Assembly (NCBI GenBank): GCA_964629975.1
Contig: CAZVUN010000080.1
Span: 1 to 14,016 of the forward strand
From: G020354085 sp964629975
GTDB lineage: Bacteria; Pseudomonadota; Gammaproteobacteria; Acidiferrobacterales; Sulfurifustaceae
DNA length: 14,016 nt
Reading direction: 5' to 3'
The notes below the pieces were generated by a model. The model searched no databases and was not told the origin of the DNA. It saw only the letters and a list, made by a program, of their open reading frames with translations. This document shows positions 8,282-14,016 of the stretch, in pieces (positions within the stretch are counted from its first letter, which is position 1; every line of letters starts with the position of its first letter). The position numbers and the translations under genes were made by a program.

Positions 8282-8527
8282 CTACATCCCGAAGATGTAG
8301 GTGCTCGGGCCCTGTGCGCCGAGCGCCTCATGCACCACGTGCCCGATGTCACTTGCCTTGATGGCGCGGCTGTCGTAGCGGACCTTGAGCACCCGGCGCA
8401 CGTAGGGACTGAAATCCATTGCGTGGATGCCGGGGCGACCCTTGAGCGCGCCTTCGAGCCTGGCGCGCACGGCGTCGCTGGGTTCCAAACGCACATCGAG
8501 CATGACGGTAACGCCTTCGCTATTCAT
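8282..8527 (-). CDS. Small HMA-like ferredoxin-fold protein without CxxC
   Basis: The 81-residue protein has the alternating beta-alpha-beta-beta-alpha-beta pattern of heavy-metal-associated domains: VTVMLDVRL, DAVRARLEGALKG, GIHAMDFSP, RRVLKVRYD, IKASDIGHVVHEAL and STYIFGM. It contains no cysteine at all, so the classical CxxC metal site is absent. His35, His63 and His66 are the only obvious metal ligands. I chose ATG 8527 because the strong GGAGGAGG (plus 8533-8540, complement) lies 5 nt upstream; the in-frame ATG at 8542 overlaps that ribosome site. It is the first gene of the leftward unit and probably works with the ArsM-like methyltransferase, either as a binding partner or as a fold reused for another ligand. 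Confidence 0.75.
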   Translation of the reverse strand: MNSEGVTVMLDVRLEPSDAVRARLEGALKGRPGIHAMDFSPYVRRVLKVRYDSRAIKASDIGHVVHEALGAQGPSTYIFGM

Positions 8528-8557
8528 GGTTGCCTCCTCCATATCGGTCAGTTTGGG

Positions 8558-8580
8558 AAGAACAGAACTACTCTGTTCTT
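8558..8580. promoter_or_regulatory. Inverted repeat, candidate operator of the HMA/methyltransferase unit
   Basis: AAGAACAG (8558-8565) and CTGTTCTT (8573-8580) are perfect inverted halves separated by 7 bases. The element lies 31-53 bp upstream of the HMA-like start codon, where a repressor or activator of the unit would bind. It could also fold as a leader hairpin. No regulator gene is adjacent. Confidence 0.5.
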
Positions 8581-8636
8581 GCTGACAGAATACGGGGCTA
8601 ACGTATCGAAAGGATTTCGGGAGGTTGGTACTTTGT

Positions 8637-8657
8637 AGCCGGTTTGTATCACCGGCT
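8637..8657. other. Inverted repeat after the hybrid kinase gene
   Basis: AGCCGGT (8637-8643) and ACCGGCT (8651-8657) form a perfect 7-bp stem with a 7-base loop, 27 nt past the kinase stop codon. On the minus strand no T-run follows, so it is only a possible weak terminator or a second operator half-region for the downstream unit. Confidence 0.4.
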
Positions 8658-8683
8658 GCCCGCCACGCGCGCGGCGGTGGGAT

Positions 8684-11155
8684 CTAGCGGCGCTCGACCA
8701 GCGCCGGCTCGATCAGCGCGCGCAGCGCATCGATGTCGACCGGCTTGCGCAGGACCTCGCGGATGCCGGCCGCGGAGATTTCCTCCGGCGACAGCTGCTC
8801 GCCGTAGCCGGTGTAGAGAATCGGGCGCGCGCCGGCGTGCCGGGCGCGGACCTGGCGGGCCAGCTCGATGCCGGTCATGCCCGGCATGGTGTAGTCGAAG
8901 AGATAGATGTCATACGTCCGGCCGTGCTCGGCCAGGCGACGCAGCGCCTCGGCGCCGCTTGTACAGGCATGCACCATCAGGCCCCAGTCCTGCAGTCGGT
9001 CGACCATGTACTCGCGCACGTTCGAATCGTCCTCGACCAGCAACACCGCGCCCTGCAAAACCGGGCGTGCCACTTCGGCCGGCCGGCCGGCCGCCGCGTT
9101 GAGGCCAACGTGTTCTGCCGCCTTCGCCAATGGAAGCCACAGACAAAAGCGCGATCCCCGGTCCGGCTCGCTCTCGACCCGGATGTGGCCGCCGTACTCG
9201 TGCACGATGCCGTGCACCGTCGCGAGGCCCATGCCGCTGCCCTTGCCGACCTCCTTGGTGCTGAAGAACGGCTCGAAGATGCGATCGAGGACCTCGCGCG
9301 ACATGCCGATACCGCTGTCGCGCACGCACAACTCCACGTAGCGGCCGGCGGCTGGCTTGCGGCAGGACGCGCAGATGCAGGGTGTGGCGCACTCGATCTG
9401 ACGCAGGCTGATGTCGAGCTCGCCGCTGCCGGCCATGGCGTCACGCGCGTTGATGCACAGGTTGAGCAGGATCTGTTCGATGTGCACCGGATCGGCCATC
9501 ACCGCCGGCAGGTTCTCGGCAAATGTGAAGCGCGTCTGGATCGTCGCTGGCAGCATGGACTCCATGAGCTTGACGCATTCCTCGATCAGCGGCGCGAGCC
9601 GCAAGGGGCGCGGTTCGCCGCGGCTCCCGCGGCTGAAGGTCAGCATCTGCTGGATGAGGTCGCGGGCGCGCGTGGCGGATTTCTGGATGCGGTCGAGGTA
9701 GCGGTTGAGGGTCTCGTCGCGGTGCTTGCGCTCCCACTCCTGCGCCATCACCACGTAGCCCATGATGCCGGTGAGAATGTTGTTGAAATCGTGGGCAATG
9801 CCGCCGGTCACATGGCCGATGGCCTCCATCTTCTGGGCCTGGCGCAGCTGCGCCTCGAGCCGCAGGCGCTCGGCCTCGGCCGCCTTGCGTTCGCTGATGT
9901 CGCGCATGATCAGCAGCAGGTGCGGCTCGTTGCCGTAGTGCACCGGCACCCCGTGGACCTCGACCTCGAACAGCGTGCCATCCTTGCGCCGGGCCTTGGC
10001 CTCGGATTTCAGGCTGTGACCGGCGCTCGCCGCCTCGAAGAATGCCCAGCAGCGCAGCTGGCTGTCCGGGTGCACGAACTGGAACGACGCGGCGGTCAGC
10101 AGTTCCTCGCGCGAACATCCATACAGGCGGCAGAAGGCCGGGTTGGCGTCCATGATACGCCCGTCGGGCGTGCACAGGGCGAAGCCGTCCACGGAGGCGT
10201 TGAAGATGGTTTGGTAGCGCTCCTGGCTCGCGCGCAGCGCCTCCTCGGCCGTCTTGCGCTCGGTGATGTCGCGCGTGAACGCGAGCAGCCGATCCACGCC
10301 GCCGATGGAGGTGCGCCTGATGCGCACCTCGTCCCAGCGCAGGCTTCCGTCCCGGTTGCGCGCATGCCACTCGAACAATACCGACTCGCCGGCCCGGGCG
10401 CGCGCGAGATGGCGCATGGCGTCGGCCTGCGTGTAGGGCGGCACCCCTTCGCTCAGGTCCGCGATCGTGAGCGCCACTATCTCATCGCGCGTGTACCCGT
10501 AGCGCTCGCAGGCGGTCTGGTTCACGTCCACGATGGCGCCAGTCGCGATGTCGTGCACGAACACCGCGTCCTCGGTTGATTCCATCAATGCGCGGAAGCT
10601 CGTCTCGGAGCGCGCCTGCGCCTCCACGGCGTTGCGGTGCTCGAGCTCGATGGCGGCGCGCGCCGAGAAAAGCCGCAGCAGCTGCTCGGTCAGCTCCGCA
10701 TCGCGTATCGGCTGGCGGTGCATGACCGCCATGAGACCGAGCACCTTGCCGTTCGAATCGAACAGCGAAATGCCCGCGTAGCCCTCGGCATTCAGCTCCT
10801 TCGGATGTGGGTCGGGAAACAGGAACTGCACTCTTTCCGGAAAGAGCCGAAAACTCGCGCCCAGCACCTGCTCGCACGGGGTGCCGGCGAGGTCATACTC
10901 GAAGCTCGGCACGGGCTGGCCATCGCTCACCATGGCCAGCACCCGGACGGTCTTCGACTGCTCGCCCGTAAGCACGCCGATGAAGGCGTAGTTCACATCG
11001 AGCGCCTTGGCGACGTGGTTCACCAGGTACTGGAAAATACCCTCGCCACTCACCCCGGCCACGCCGTCGGCGGCAAACCGCAGCGCGCGACGCAGGGCAT
11101 CCTCGGGTCGGGTGGTGCCCGGTTGTACGACGTAGGTCATCGGTGTCTGTCCCAT
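8684..11155 (-). CDS. Hybrid sensor histidine kinase (GAF-PAS-PAS-HisKA-HATPase-REC)
   Basis: The 823-residue protein has no membrane segment. An N-terminal GAF domain (about 35-175) is followed by two PAS domains (about 185-300 and 310-425, each ending in a DITERK or DISERK motif). HisKA carries phospho-acceptor H455 in GIAHDFNN. The ATPase has N565/N569 (NLCINARDAM), DSGIGMS (613-619), FEPFFSTK and GKGSGMGLA. A C-terminal receiver has D709-D710, phospho-acceptor D754, T782 and K804. It should sense a cytoplasmic signal and pass phosphate within itself or to a partner. An unusual cluster of four cysteines (589, 593, 595, 598) interrupts the ATPase domain. An OmpR-type regulator gene ends 112 nt upstream on the same strand and is the obvious partner. 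The start is uncertain: ATG 11155 has no ribosome site, while ATG 11140 has GGGA 10 nt upstream. Confidence 0.92.
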   Translation of the reverse strand: MGQTPMTYVVQPGTTRPEDALRRALRFAADGVAGVSGEGIFQYLVNHVAKALDVNYAFIGVLTGEQSKTVRVLAMVSDGQPVPSFEYDLAGTPCEQVLGASFRLFPERVQFLFPDPHPKELNAEGYAGISLFDSNGKVLGLMAVMHRQPIRDAELTEQLLRLFSARAAIELEHRNAVEAQARSETSFRALMESTEDAVFVHDIATGAIVDVNQTACERYGYTRDEIVALTIADLSEGVPPYTQADAMRHLARARAGESVLFEWHARNRDGSLRWDEVRIRRTSIGGVDRLLAFTRDITERKTAEEALRASQERYQTIFNASVDGFALCTPDGRIMDANPAFCRLYGCSREELLTAASFQFVHPDSQLRCWAFFEAASAGHSLKSEAKARRKDGTLFEVEVHGVPVHYGNEPHLLLIMRDISERKAAEAERLRLEAQLRQAQKMEAIGHVTGGIAHDFNNILTGIMGYVVMAQEWERKHRDETLNRYLDRIQKSATRARDLIQQMLTFSRGSRGEPRPLRLAPLIEECVKLMESMLPATIQTRFTFAENLPAVMADPVHIEQILLNLCINARDAMAGSGELDISLRQIECATPCICASCRKPAAGRYVELCVRDSGIGMSREVLDRIFEPFFSTKEVGKGSGMGLATVHGIVHEYGGHIRVESEPDRGSRFCLWLPLAKAAEHVGLNAAAGRPAEVARPVLQGAVLLVEDDSNVREYMVDRLQDWGLMVHACTSGAEALRRLAEHGRTYDIYLFDYTMPGMTGIELARQVRARHAGARPILYTGYGEQLSPEEISAAGIREVLRKPVDIDALRALIEPALVERR

Positions 11156-11267
11156 GGCCGGCGCGCAGGCCGCGAATTCAGGGACAGTCTACCCCGTCAG
11201 AACCGCCCCGGATCGGCCGGCACCAAACGCCAACAATTGAAACAATCCAGAAACAAACGTCTCGGGC

Positions 11268-11987
11268 CTAGACGCCGGCAGGCACATACATGTAGCCCAC
11301 GCCGCGCACGGTCTTGATGAGCTGCGGCTTGTCGGGATCGAGCTCGATCTTCTTGCGCAACCGCGCGATGCGGATGTCAATACTGCGGTCGAAGGGGTCC
11401 CACTCGCGGTTCTGCGTGAGCGTGAGGATCTGGTCGCGCGACAACGGCCGGCCCGGCCGCTCGAGGAAGGTCTGCAGCAGCTCGAACTCCATGGCGGTCA
11501 GGGGAATCTCCGCGCCGTCCCGCCCGAAGAGCTGGCGGCTCACGAGGTTGAGGGTGCAGCCCCCGATGGCTACGCGCTGGTCGGACGCCGTGGGTGCCGG
11601 GGCCCCGCTGCTCGCGCGCTGGTAGCGGCGCAGCACACTCTTGATGCGAGCGTGCAGCTCGCGCGGATCGAATGGCTTGCCAACATAGTCGTCGGCACCG
11701 ACCTCGAGACCCACGATGCGATCAACCGTCTCGCCCGCGCCCGAGACCATGATGATGCCGATGTCGTGGTGCTCGCGCAGGTAGCGCGCGAGACTCAGCC
11801 CGTCCTCGCCCGGCAGCCCGACGTCGAGCAGCACCACGTCCGGGATGCGTTCCTGGATACGGGCGCGCATGTCCGCCGCGCCCGCGGCGGTCGCGACCGC
11901 GTAACCGGCCCCCGACAGGTAGTCGCTGATCAGCTCCCGGATGTCGGGATCGTCGTCGACAACGAGAATATGCGGCTGCGTATTCAT
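11268..11987 (-). CDS. OmpR-family response regulator
   Basis: The 239-residue protein has a receiver domain (1-120) and a winged-helix DNA-binding domain (about 138-235). Receiver residues are D11-D12, phospho-acceptor D55 in VLLDVGLPG, S82 and K104 in YVGKPFDPREL. The C-terminal domain has the OmpR pattern: LTAMEFELLQTFLERPGRPLSRDQIL, DRSIDIRIARLRKKIE and IKTVRGVGYMY. The longer frame from an ATG at 12074 would add 29 residues of low complexity in front of the receiver, so I take ATG 11987 (MNTQPHILVVDDD). Its ribosome site is weak. The gene lies after the mddA terminator, so it has its own promoter; a 16-bp palindrome is centred 69 bp upstream. The hybrid kinase follows after 112 nt. The controlled genes cannot be told from the sequence. 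Confidence 0.93.
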   Translation of the reverse strand: MNTQPHILVVDDDPDIRELISDYLSGAGYAVATAAGAADMRARIQERIPDVVLLDVGLPGEDGLSLARYLREHHDIGIIMVSGAGETVDRIVGLEVGADDYVGKPFDPRELHARIKSVLRRYQRASSGAPAPTASDQRVAIGGCTLNLVSRQLFGRDGAEIPLTAMEFELLQTFLERPGRPLSRDQILTLTQNREWDPFDRSIDIRIARLRKKIELDPDKPQLIKTVRGVGYMYVPAGV

Positions 11988-12047
11988 CCACCGTTGCCAG
12001 GGCCGCGGACCGCCGCCAGGCGCGGCGCCGACCGGTCGACCAGAAAG

Positions 12048-12063
12048 TGCCAGAATTCTGGCA
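12048..12063. promoter_or_regulatory. 16-bp perfect palindrome upstream of the response regulator gene
   Basis: TGCCAGAATTCTGGCA is fully self-complementary and has no spacer. It lies between the mddA terminator and the regulator start, 61-76 bp before the start codon, a typical place for an operator. OmpR-type proteins usually prefer direct repeats, so a different dimeric regulator may bind here. Confidence 0.5.
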
Positions 12064-12087
12064 TATCGAGGCACGGCAACAAACCCT

Positions 12088-12130
12088 CAAATAAGAAGGG
12101 ACCGGAGCCGGCACGTGCCGGCCCGGTCCC
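12088..12130 (-). terminator. Intrinsic terminator after mddA
   Basis: GGGACCGG (12098-12105) pairs with CCGGTCCC (12123-12130), enclosing the self-complementary 16 bases at 12107-12122, with a single bulged A at 12106. On the minus strand the stem is followed by TTCTTATTTG. It lies just past the mddA stop and separates that gene from the response regulator. Confidence 0.85.
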
Positions 12131-12141
12131 GGGCCCTGCCC

Positions 12142-12897
12142 TCAAGCGGCGCCGGCGGCCGTGGCGCCGCGGCCAAACGGCCGCGGGATCAGCATCGGCA
12201 CGCGCTCACGATAACCCGTGTACTCCGGGTGCACCGCGAGGAGGTCGCGCTCCTCGAGACGGATAGCGATCAGGATGTAGGCGGTCGTCGCGATCGCGAA
12301 AAGGAGGTGCGTCACCGTCATGGTCGGGGTCGCCCAGAAGGCGAGCAGCCAGCCGACGTACAGCGGGTGGCGCACGTACTTGTAGAAGAGCGGCGTCTTG
12401 AATGGCAGCTTCGTGTACGGCTTGCCCACCAGGTGCAGCCACACCTGACGCAGCCCGAACAGATCGAAGTGATTGATGAGGAAGGTCGAGACCAGCACCA
12501 CCAGCCAGCCGAGCGCGAACACGCCCCACAGCACCGCCTGCCCGGTCGGGTCGGTGACGTTCCAGATCACGCCGCCGAGCGGCTGCCAGTGGGCAAACAG
12601 CGCGATCAGGGCGATGCTCGAAGCCAGCACGTAGGTGCTGCGCTCGATCGGCTGCGGCACTACCTGGGTCCACCAGCGCTTGAAGGCCGGACGCGCCATC
12701 ACGCTGTGCTGGACGGCGAAGACGCCGAGCAGCACGGTATTGACGATGAGTGCCTGCCACAGCGGCGCCTGCGGCGCGCCGTCGATCGATACCGGCACGA
12801 CCAGATTGCCGATGAACCCGATCGCATACAGGTAGGTCAGGAAGAACAGGGCGTAGGCGGCTACGCCGTAACTGAAGTACAGAATACGCTTGCGCAT
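12142..12897 (-). CDS. mddA: Methanethiol S-methyltransferase, MddA-like (NnrU/ICMT superfamily)
   Basis: This 251-residue membrane protein has about five hydrophobic segments (roughly 8-30, 50-66, 88-104, 122-140 and 184-212). The C-terminal SAM-binding signature of the isoprenylcysteine methyltransferase superfamily is clear: YVRHPLYVGWLLAFW (174-188) and EERDLLAVHPEYTGYRERVPMLIP (215-238). The VPMLIP ending and overall length fit MddA, which methylates methanethiol to dimethyl sulfide with SAM. The general NnrU family is the alternative. AAGGAG lies 8 nt upstream of the ATG at 12897. The gene ends at a strong terminator. A possible 35-codon gene starts upstream on the same strand. It may detoxify methylated thiols in a sulfur-rich habitat, which would suit the metal- and thiol-related genes nearby; that link is inference. 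Confidence 0.78.
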   Translation of the reverse strand: MRKRILYFSYGVAAYALFFLTYLYAIGFIGNLVVPVSIDGAPQAPLWQALIVNTVLLGVFAVQHSVMARPAFKRWWTQVVPQPIERSTYVLASSIALIALFAHWQPLGGVIWNVTDPTGQAVLWGVFALGWLVVLVSTFLINHFDLFGLRQVWLHLVGKPYTKLPFKTPLFYKYVRHPLYVGWLLAFWATPTMTVTHLLFAIATTAYILIAIRLEERDLLAVHPEYTGYRERVPMLIPRPFGRGATAAGAA

Positions 12898-12938
12898 GGG
12901 TATGTCTCCTTGTGTGGTTGAACGGGAACGATGGGACC

Positions 12939-13046
12939 CTAGCCCCCGGCCCGGCCGATGTCTGCGAATACCGCGACCAGCAGCGCCCAGTACTCATGGA
13001 AACCCTCCGGACGCGCCTTCGATTGCCGGCGTGGATGTTTGCGCAT
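12939..13046 (-). CDS. Possible small protein of 35 residues upstream of mddA
   Basis: The ATG at 13046 is preceded at 8 nt by AGAGG (plus 13055-13059, complement), a better ribosome site than most genes here have. The product starts with a very basic segment (MRKHPRRQSKARPEGF) and continues into a hydrophobic stretch (EYWALLVAVFADIG). It could be a small membrane-associated protein or a leader peptide affecting mddA, whose start is 41 nt downstream. I recognise no family, and the length is short enough for chance. Confidence 0.4.
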   Translation of the reverse strand: MRKHPRRQSKARPEGFHEYWALLVAVFADIGRAGG

Positions 13047-13173
13047 TGCTGTTTCCTCTACGGGTTGACCGGGTACACAGTGGCCTCGGGCTCCATGTGC
13101 GCCACACGATACGATGGCGGCGTTGCTGAAGAATTTCTGCACGCTGCGGATTTGTATACGGATCGTTTCCGTC

Positions 13174-13212
13174 CGCTCGCCGCGGCCTGTCAACCCCTGC
13201 ACGCGGCGAGCG
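13174..13212. other. 11-bp perfect inverted repeat with 17-base spacer
   Basis: CGCTCGCCGCG (13174-13184) and CGCGGCGAGCG (13202-13212) are exact inverted copies. The transcript would form a strong stem-loop about 70 nt upstream of the secreted-protein start. It could belong to that gene's leader or act as a regulator site. No T-run follows on either strand. Confidence 0.5.
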
Positions 13213-13225
13213 TAGTAGCGCCTAA

Positions 13226-13244
13226 CCGGCGGTGAATCCGCCGG
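13226..13244. other. 7-bp hairpin upstream of the secreted-protein gene
   Basis: CCGGCGG (13226-13232) and CCGCCGG (13238-13244) pair around TGAAT. It follows the larger 11-bp inverted repeat by 13 bases. The two hairpins together may structure the 5' leader of the gene at 13282. Confidence 0.4.
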
Positions 13245-13281
13245 CGCCTCCCGATCTAGCCTGAATGCAGAACAAGCCGCC

Positions 13282-13647
13282 ATGAGACTGGTCCGCCAGA
13301 TCGTCGTTACCACCGCCGTCGTTGCCTTGCCGGTGCTGTCCCTACCGACCGCCGCCAGTGGCTCTGCTGGCCAGCGCCCACAGGCCGCAGCAAACCGTGA
13401 CTTGGGCGTGAACCGTCACCAGCACCGCCAGGCGCACCGCATCCGGCAGGGCGTGCGCTCCGGTGAGCTGACACCCGAAGAGACCCGGGTGCTCGCGCAG
13501 GAACAGCGCGCCATCCGCCAGGGGGAACGCGCCTACAAGTTCGACGGCAAGCTAACCCGCGAAGAGCGCAAGGACCTGCACCAGGATCTCAACCAGGCGA
13601 GCACAAACATCTACCGGGAGAAGCACGACGGCGAGAAGCGCAACTGA
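13282..13647 (+). CDS. Small secreted basic protein with duplicated helical motif
   Basis: The 121-residue product has a signal peptide (MRLVRQ, hydrophobic core to about residue 22, cleavage near AAS-GSA). The mature part is very charged and rich in Arg, Glu and Gln. Two similar units are visible: SGELTPEETRVLAQEQRAI (60-78) and DGKLTREERKDLHQDLNQAS (88-107). Each has a G-x-LT-x-EE turn followed by a helix, somewhat like a degenerate EF-hand or spore-coat-like repeat. Similar hypothetical periplasmic proteins occur in many proteobacteria, but I know no function. No good ribosome site precedes the ATG at 13282, although the signal peptide supports this start. It is transcribed away from mddA and followed by the repeat region. 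Confidence 0.7.
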   Translation: MRLVRQIVVTTAVVALPVLSLPTAASGSAGQRPQAAANRDLGVNRHQHRQAHRIRQGVRSGELTPEETRVLAQEQRAIRQGERAYKFDGKLTREERKDLHQDLNQASTNIYREKHDGEKRN

Positions 13648-14016
13648 GTCGCCTCTGCCGCCCATCCCTGCGGGGGATAGTGAAGATGCGTCTGCGGTCC
13701 TGAACCGCCGCGAGGCACCGCCCCGGTCGCTGTCCGAGCGTACCTTCCTGCGCCGCCTCGTCCCGGTCACCGGCCTGTCGCCGATCGGATCGAGGCGAGG
13801 GCCGCGCGCCAGGGACGGCGCGTCTGCGGCTTCGCCGATCGGATCGAGGCCATAACCGCAGCATCCCTGCTGCATGGCCCTCGACTCCATCCGGGAGTCG
13901 AGGCGAGCGGGGCGAGACCGAAGCCCTACTCGCTGCGCTCGTTCGTCCCGCCACAAGATCAGCCCCGTTTGCGAGTTCGCCGATCGGACCGAGGCGAGGC
14001 GAGCGGGGCAAGGATG
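13648..14016. repeat. Intergenic region with short palindromic repeats
   Basis: No credible gene is present. The unit TCGCCGATCGGATCGAGGC occurs at 13778-13796 and 13832-13850, and with one change at 13977-13995; its core CCGATCGG is self-complementary. GAGGCGAGCGGGGC occurs at 13900-13913 and 13996-14009. Hairpins lie at 13858-13873 (GCAGCA/TGCTGC) and 13880-13902 (9-bp stem, CTCGACTCC/GGAGTCGAG). A weak hairpin after the upstream gene (13664-13678) lacks a T-run. The pattern resembles an interspersed REP-like intergenic repeat; it runs to the window edge. Confidence 0.7.

Larger units (their letters stand above)
12898..13281. other. Divergent intergenic region with small reading frame and stem-loops
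   Basis: These 384 bases separate the leftward mddA from the rightward secreted-protein gene. They hold one plausible 35-codon reading frame on the minus strand, an 11-bp inverted repeat (13174-13212) and a 7-bp hairpin (13226-13244), each listed separately. I see no convincing sigma-70 promoter pair for either gene. Confidence 0.6.

Noticed and set aside
8558..8580. LexA box in the inverted repeat.
   Set aside because: The halves are in the order ACAG then CTGT, the reverse of the LexA arrangement, and no SOS gene is nearby.
8837..10579. A 580-codon open frame on the plus strand opposite the hybrid kinase gene.
   Set aside because: It is a GC-driven shadow of the kinase gene. Its product is low-complexity, with no domain, and the minus strand carries clear catalytic motifs.
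12040..12062. Sigma-54 promoter for the response regulator (TGGCAC on the minus strand).
   Set aside because: A GC does not occur at the required distance after the GG, so the -12 element is missing.
13778..13995. CRISPR array.
   Set aside because: The three 19-bp repeats have very unequal spacing (54 and 145 bases between starts) and there are no regular spacers.
13552..14011. Two minus-strand open frames of 134 and 140 codons through the repeat region.
   Set aside because: They arise from the repeated units, which translate to repeated LDPIGE or SPRLGPIG-like strings, and they overlap the secreted-protein gene. This is a known kind of spurious gene call.

Overview
The window is 14 kb of GC-rich, tightly packed bacterial chromosome. 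The gene set suggests a gammaproteobacterium: an EttA translation factor, a FimX-like degenerate EAL protein, a PrkB-type phosphoribulokinase, a bufferin operon and an MddA-type thiol methyltransferase. The phosphoribulokinase could fit an autotrophic sulfur oxidiser, but PrkB relatives also occur in heterotrophs. Lineage is therefore an inference from gene content; no rRNA or tRNA is present to test it.

Left part, plus strand (1-5752). The window opens inside an EAL-domain protein with a degenerate EVL motif (2-856). A complete ettA follows (922-2598). Next comes a compact RiPP operon: a six-cysteine bufferin precursor with a signal peptide (2847-3113), an MNIO/DUF692 oxidase (3169-4017) and a DUF2063 partner protein (4020-4811). 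An RpoE-like promoter candidate lies upstream of the precursor, and a perfect 9-bp stem-loop separates precursor from oxidase. Such operons make cysteine-modified, copper-binding periplasmic peptides. A predicted outer-membrane beta-barrel protein with a Gly/Met/His loop (4889-5752) follows and may belong to the same stress response.

Middle part, minus strand (5795-8527). prkB (5795-6745, GTG start) has its own candidate promoter. Upstream of it lies a three-gene unit transcribed leftwards: a cysteine-free HMA-like protein (8282-8527), an ArsM-like SAM methyltransferase lacking one expected arsenic-binding cysteine (7430-8239), and a DUF4395-like membrane protein (6888-7385). The gaps are 42 and 44 nt, all three genes have strong Shine-Dalgarno sites, and an 8-bp inverted repeat sits in front of the first gene. 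This trio is the best candidate here for a poorly described system, probably handling a metalloid or thiol compound.

Right part (8684-14016). A hybrid GAF-PAS-PAS histidine kinase with its own receiver (8684-11155) lies downstream of an OmpR-type response regulator (11268-11987), both on the minus strand. A strong terminator separates them from mddA (12142-12897, minus), which probably methylates methanethiol to dimethyl sulfide. A possible 35-codon gene with a good ribosome site lies 41 nt upstream of mddA. On the plus strand, 13282-13647 encodes a small secreted basic protein with a duplicated helical motif. The last 370 bases hold no credible gene but contain a family of short palindromic repeats.
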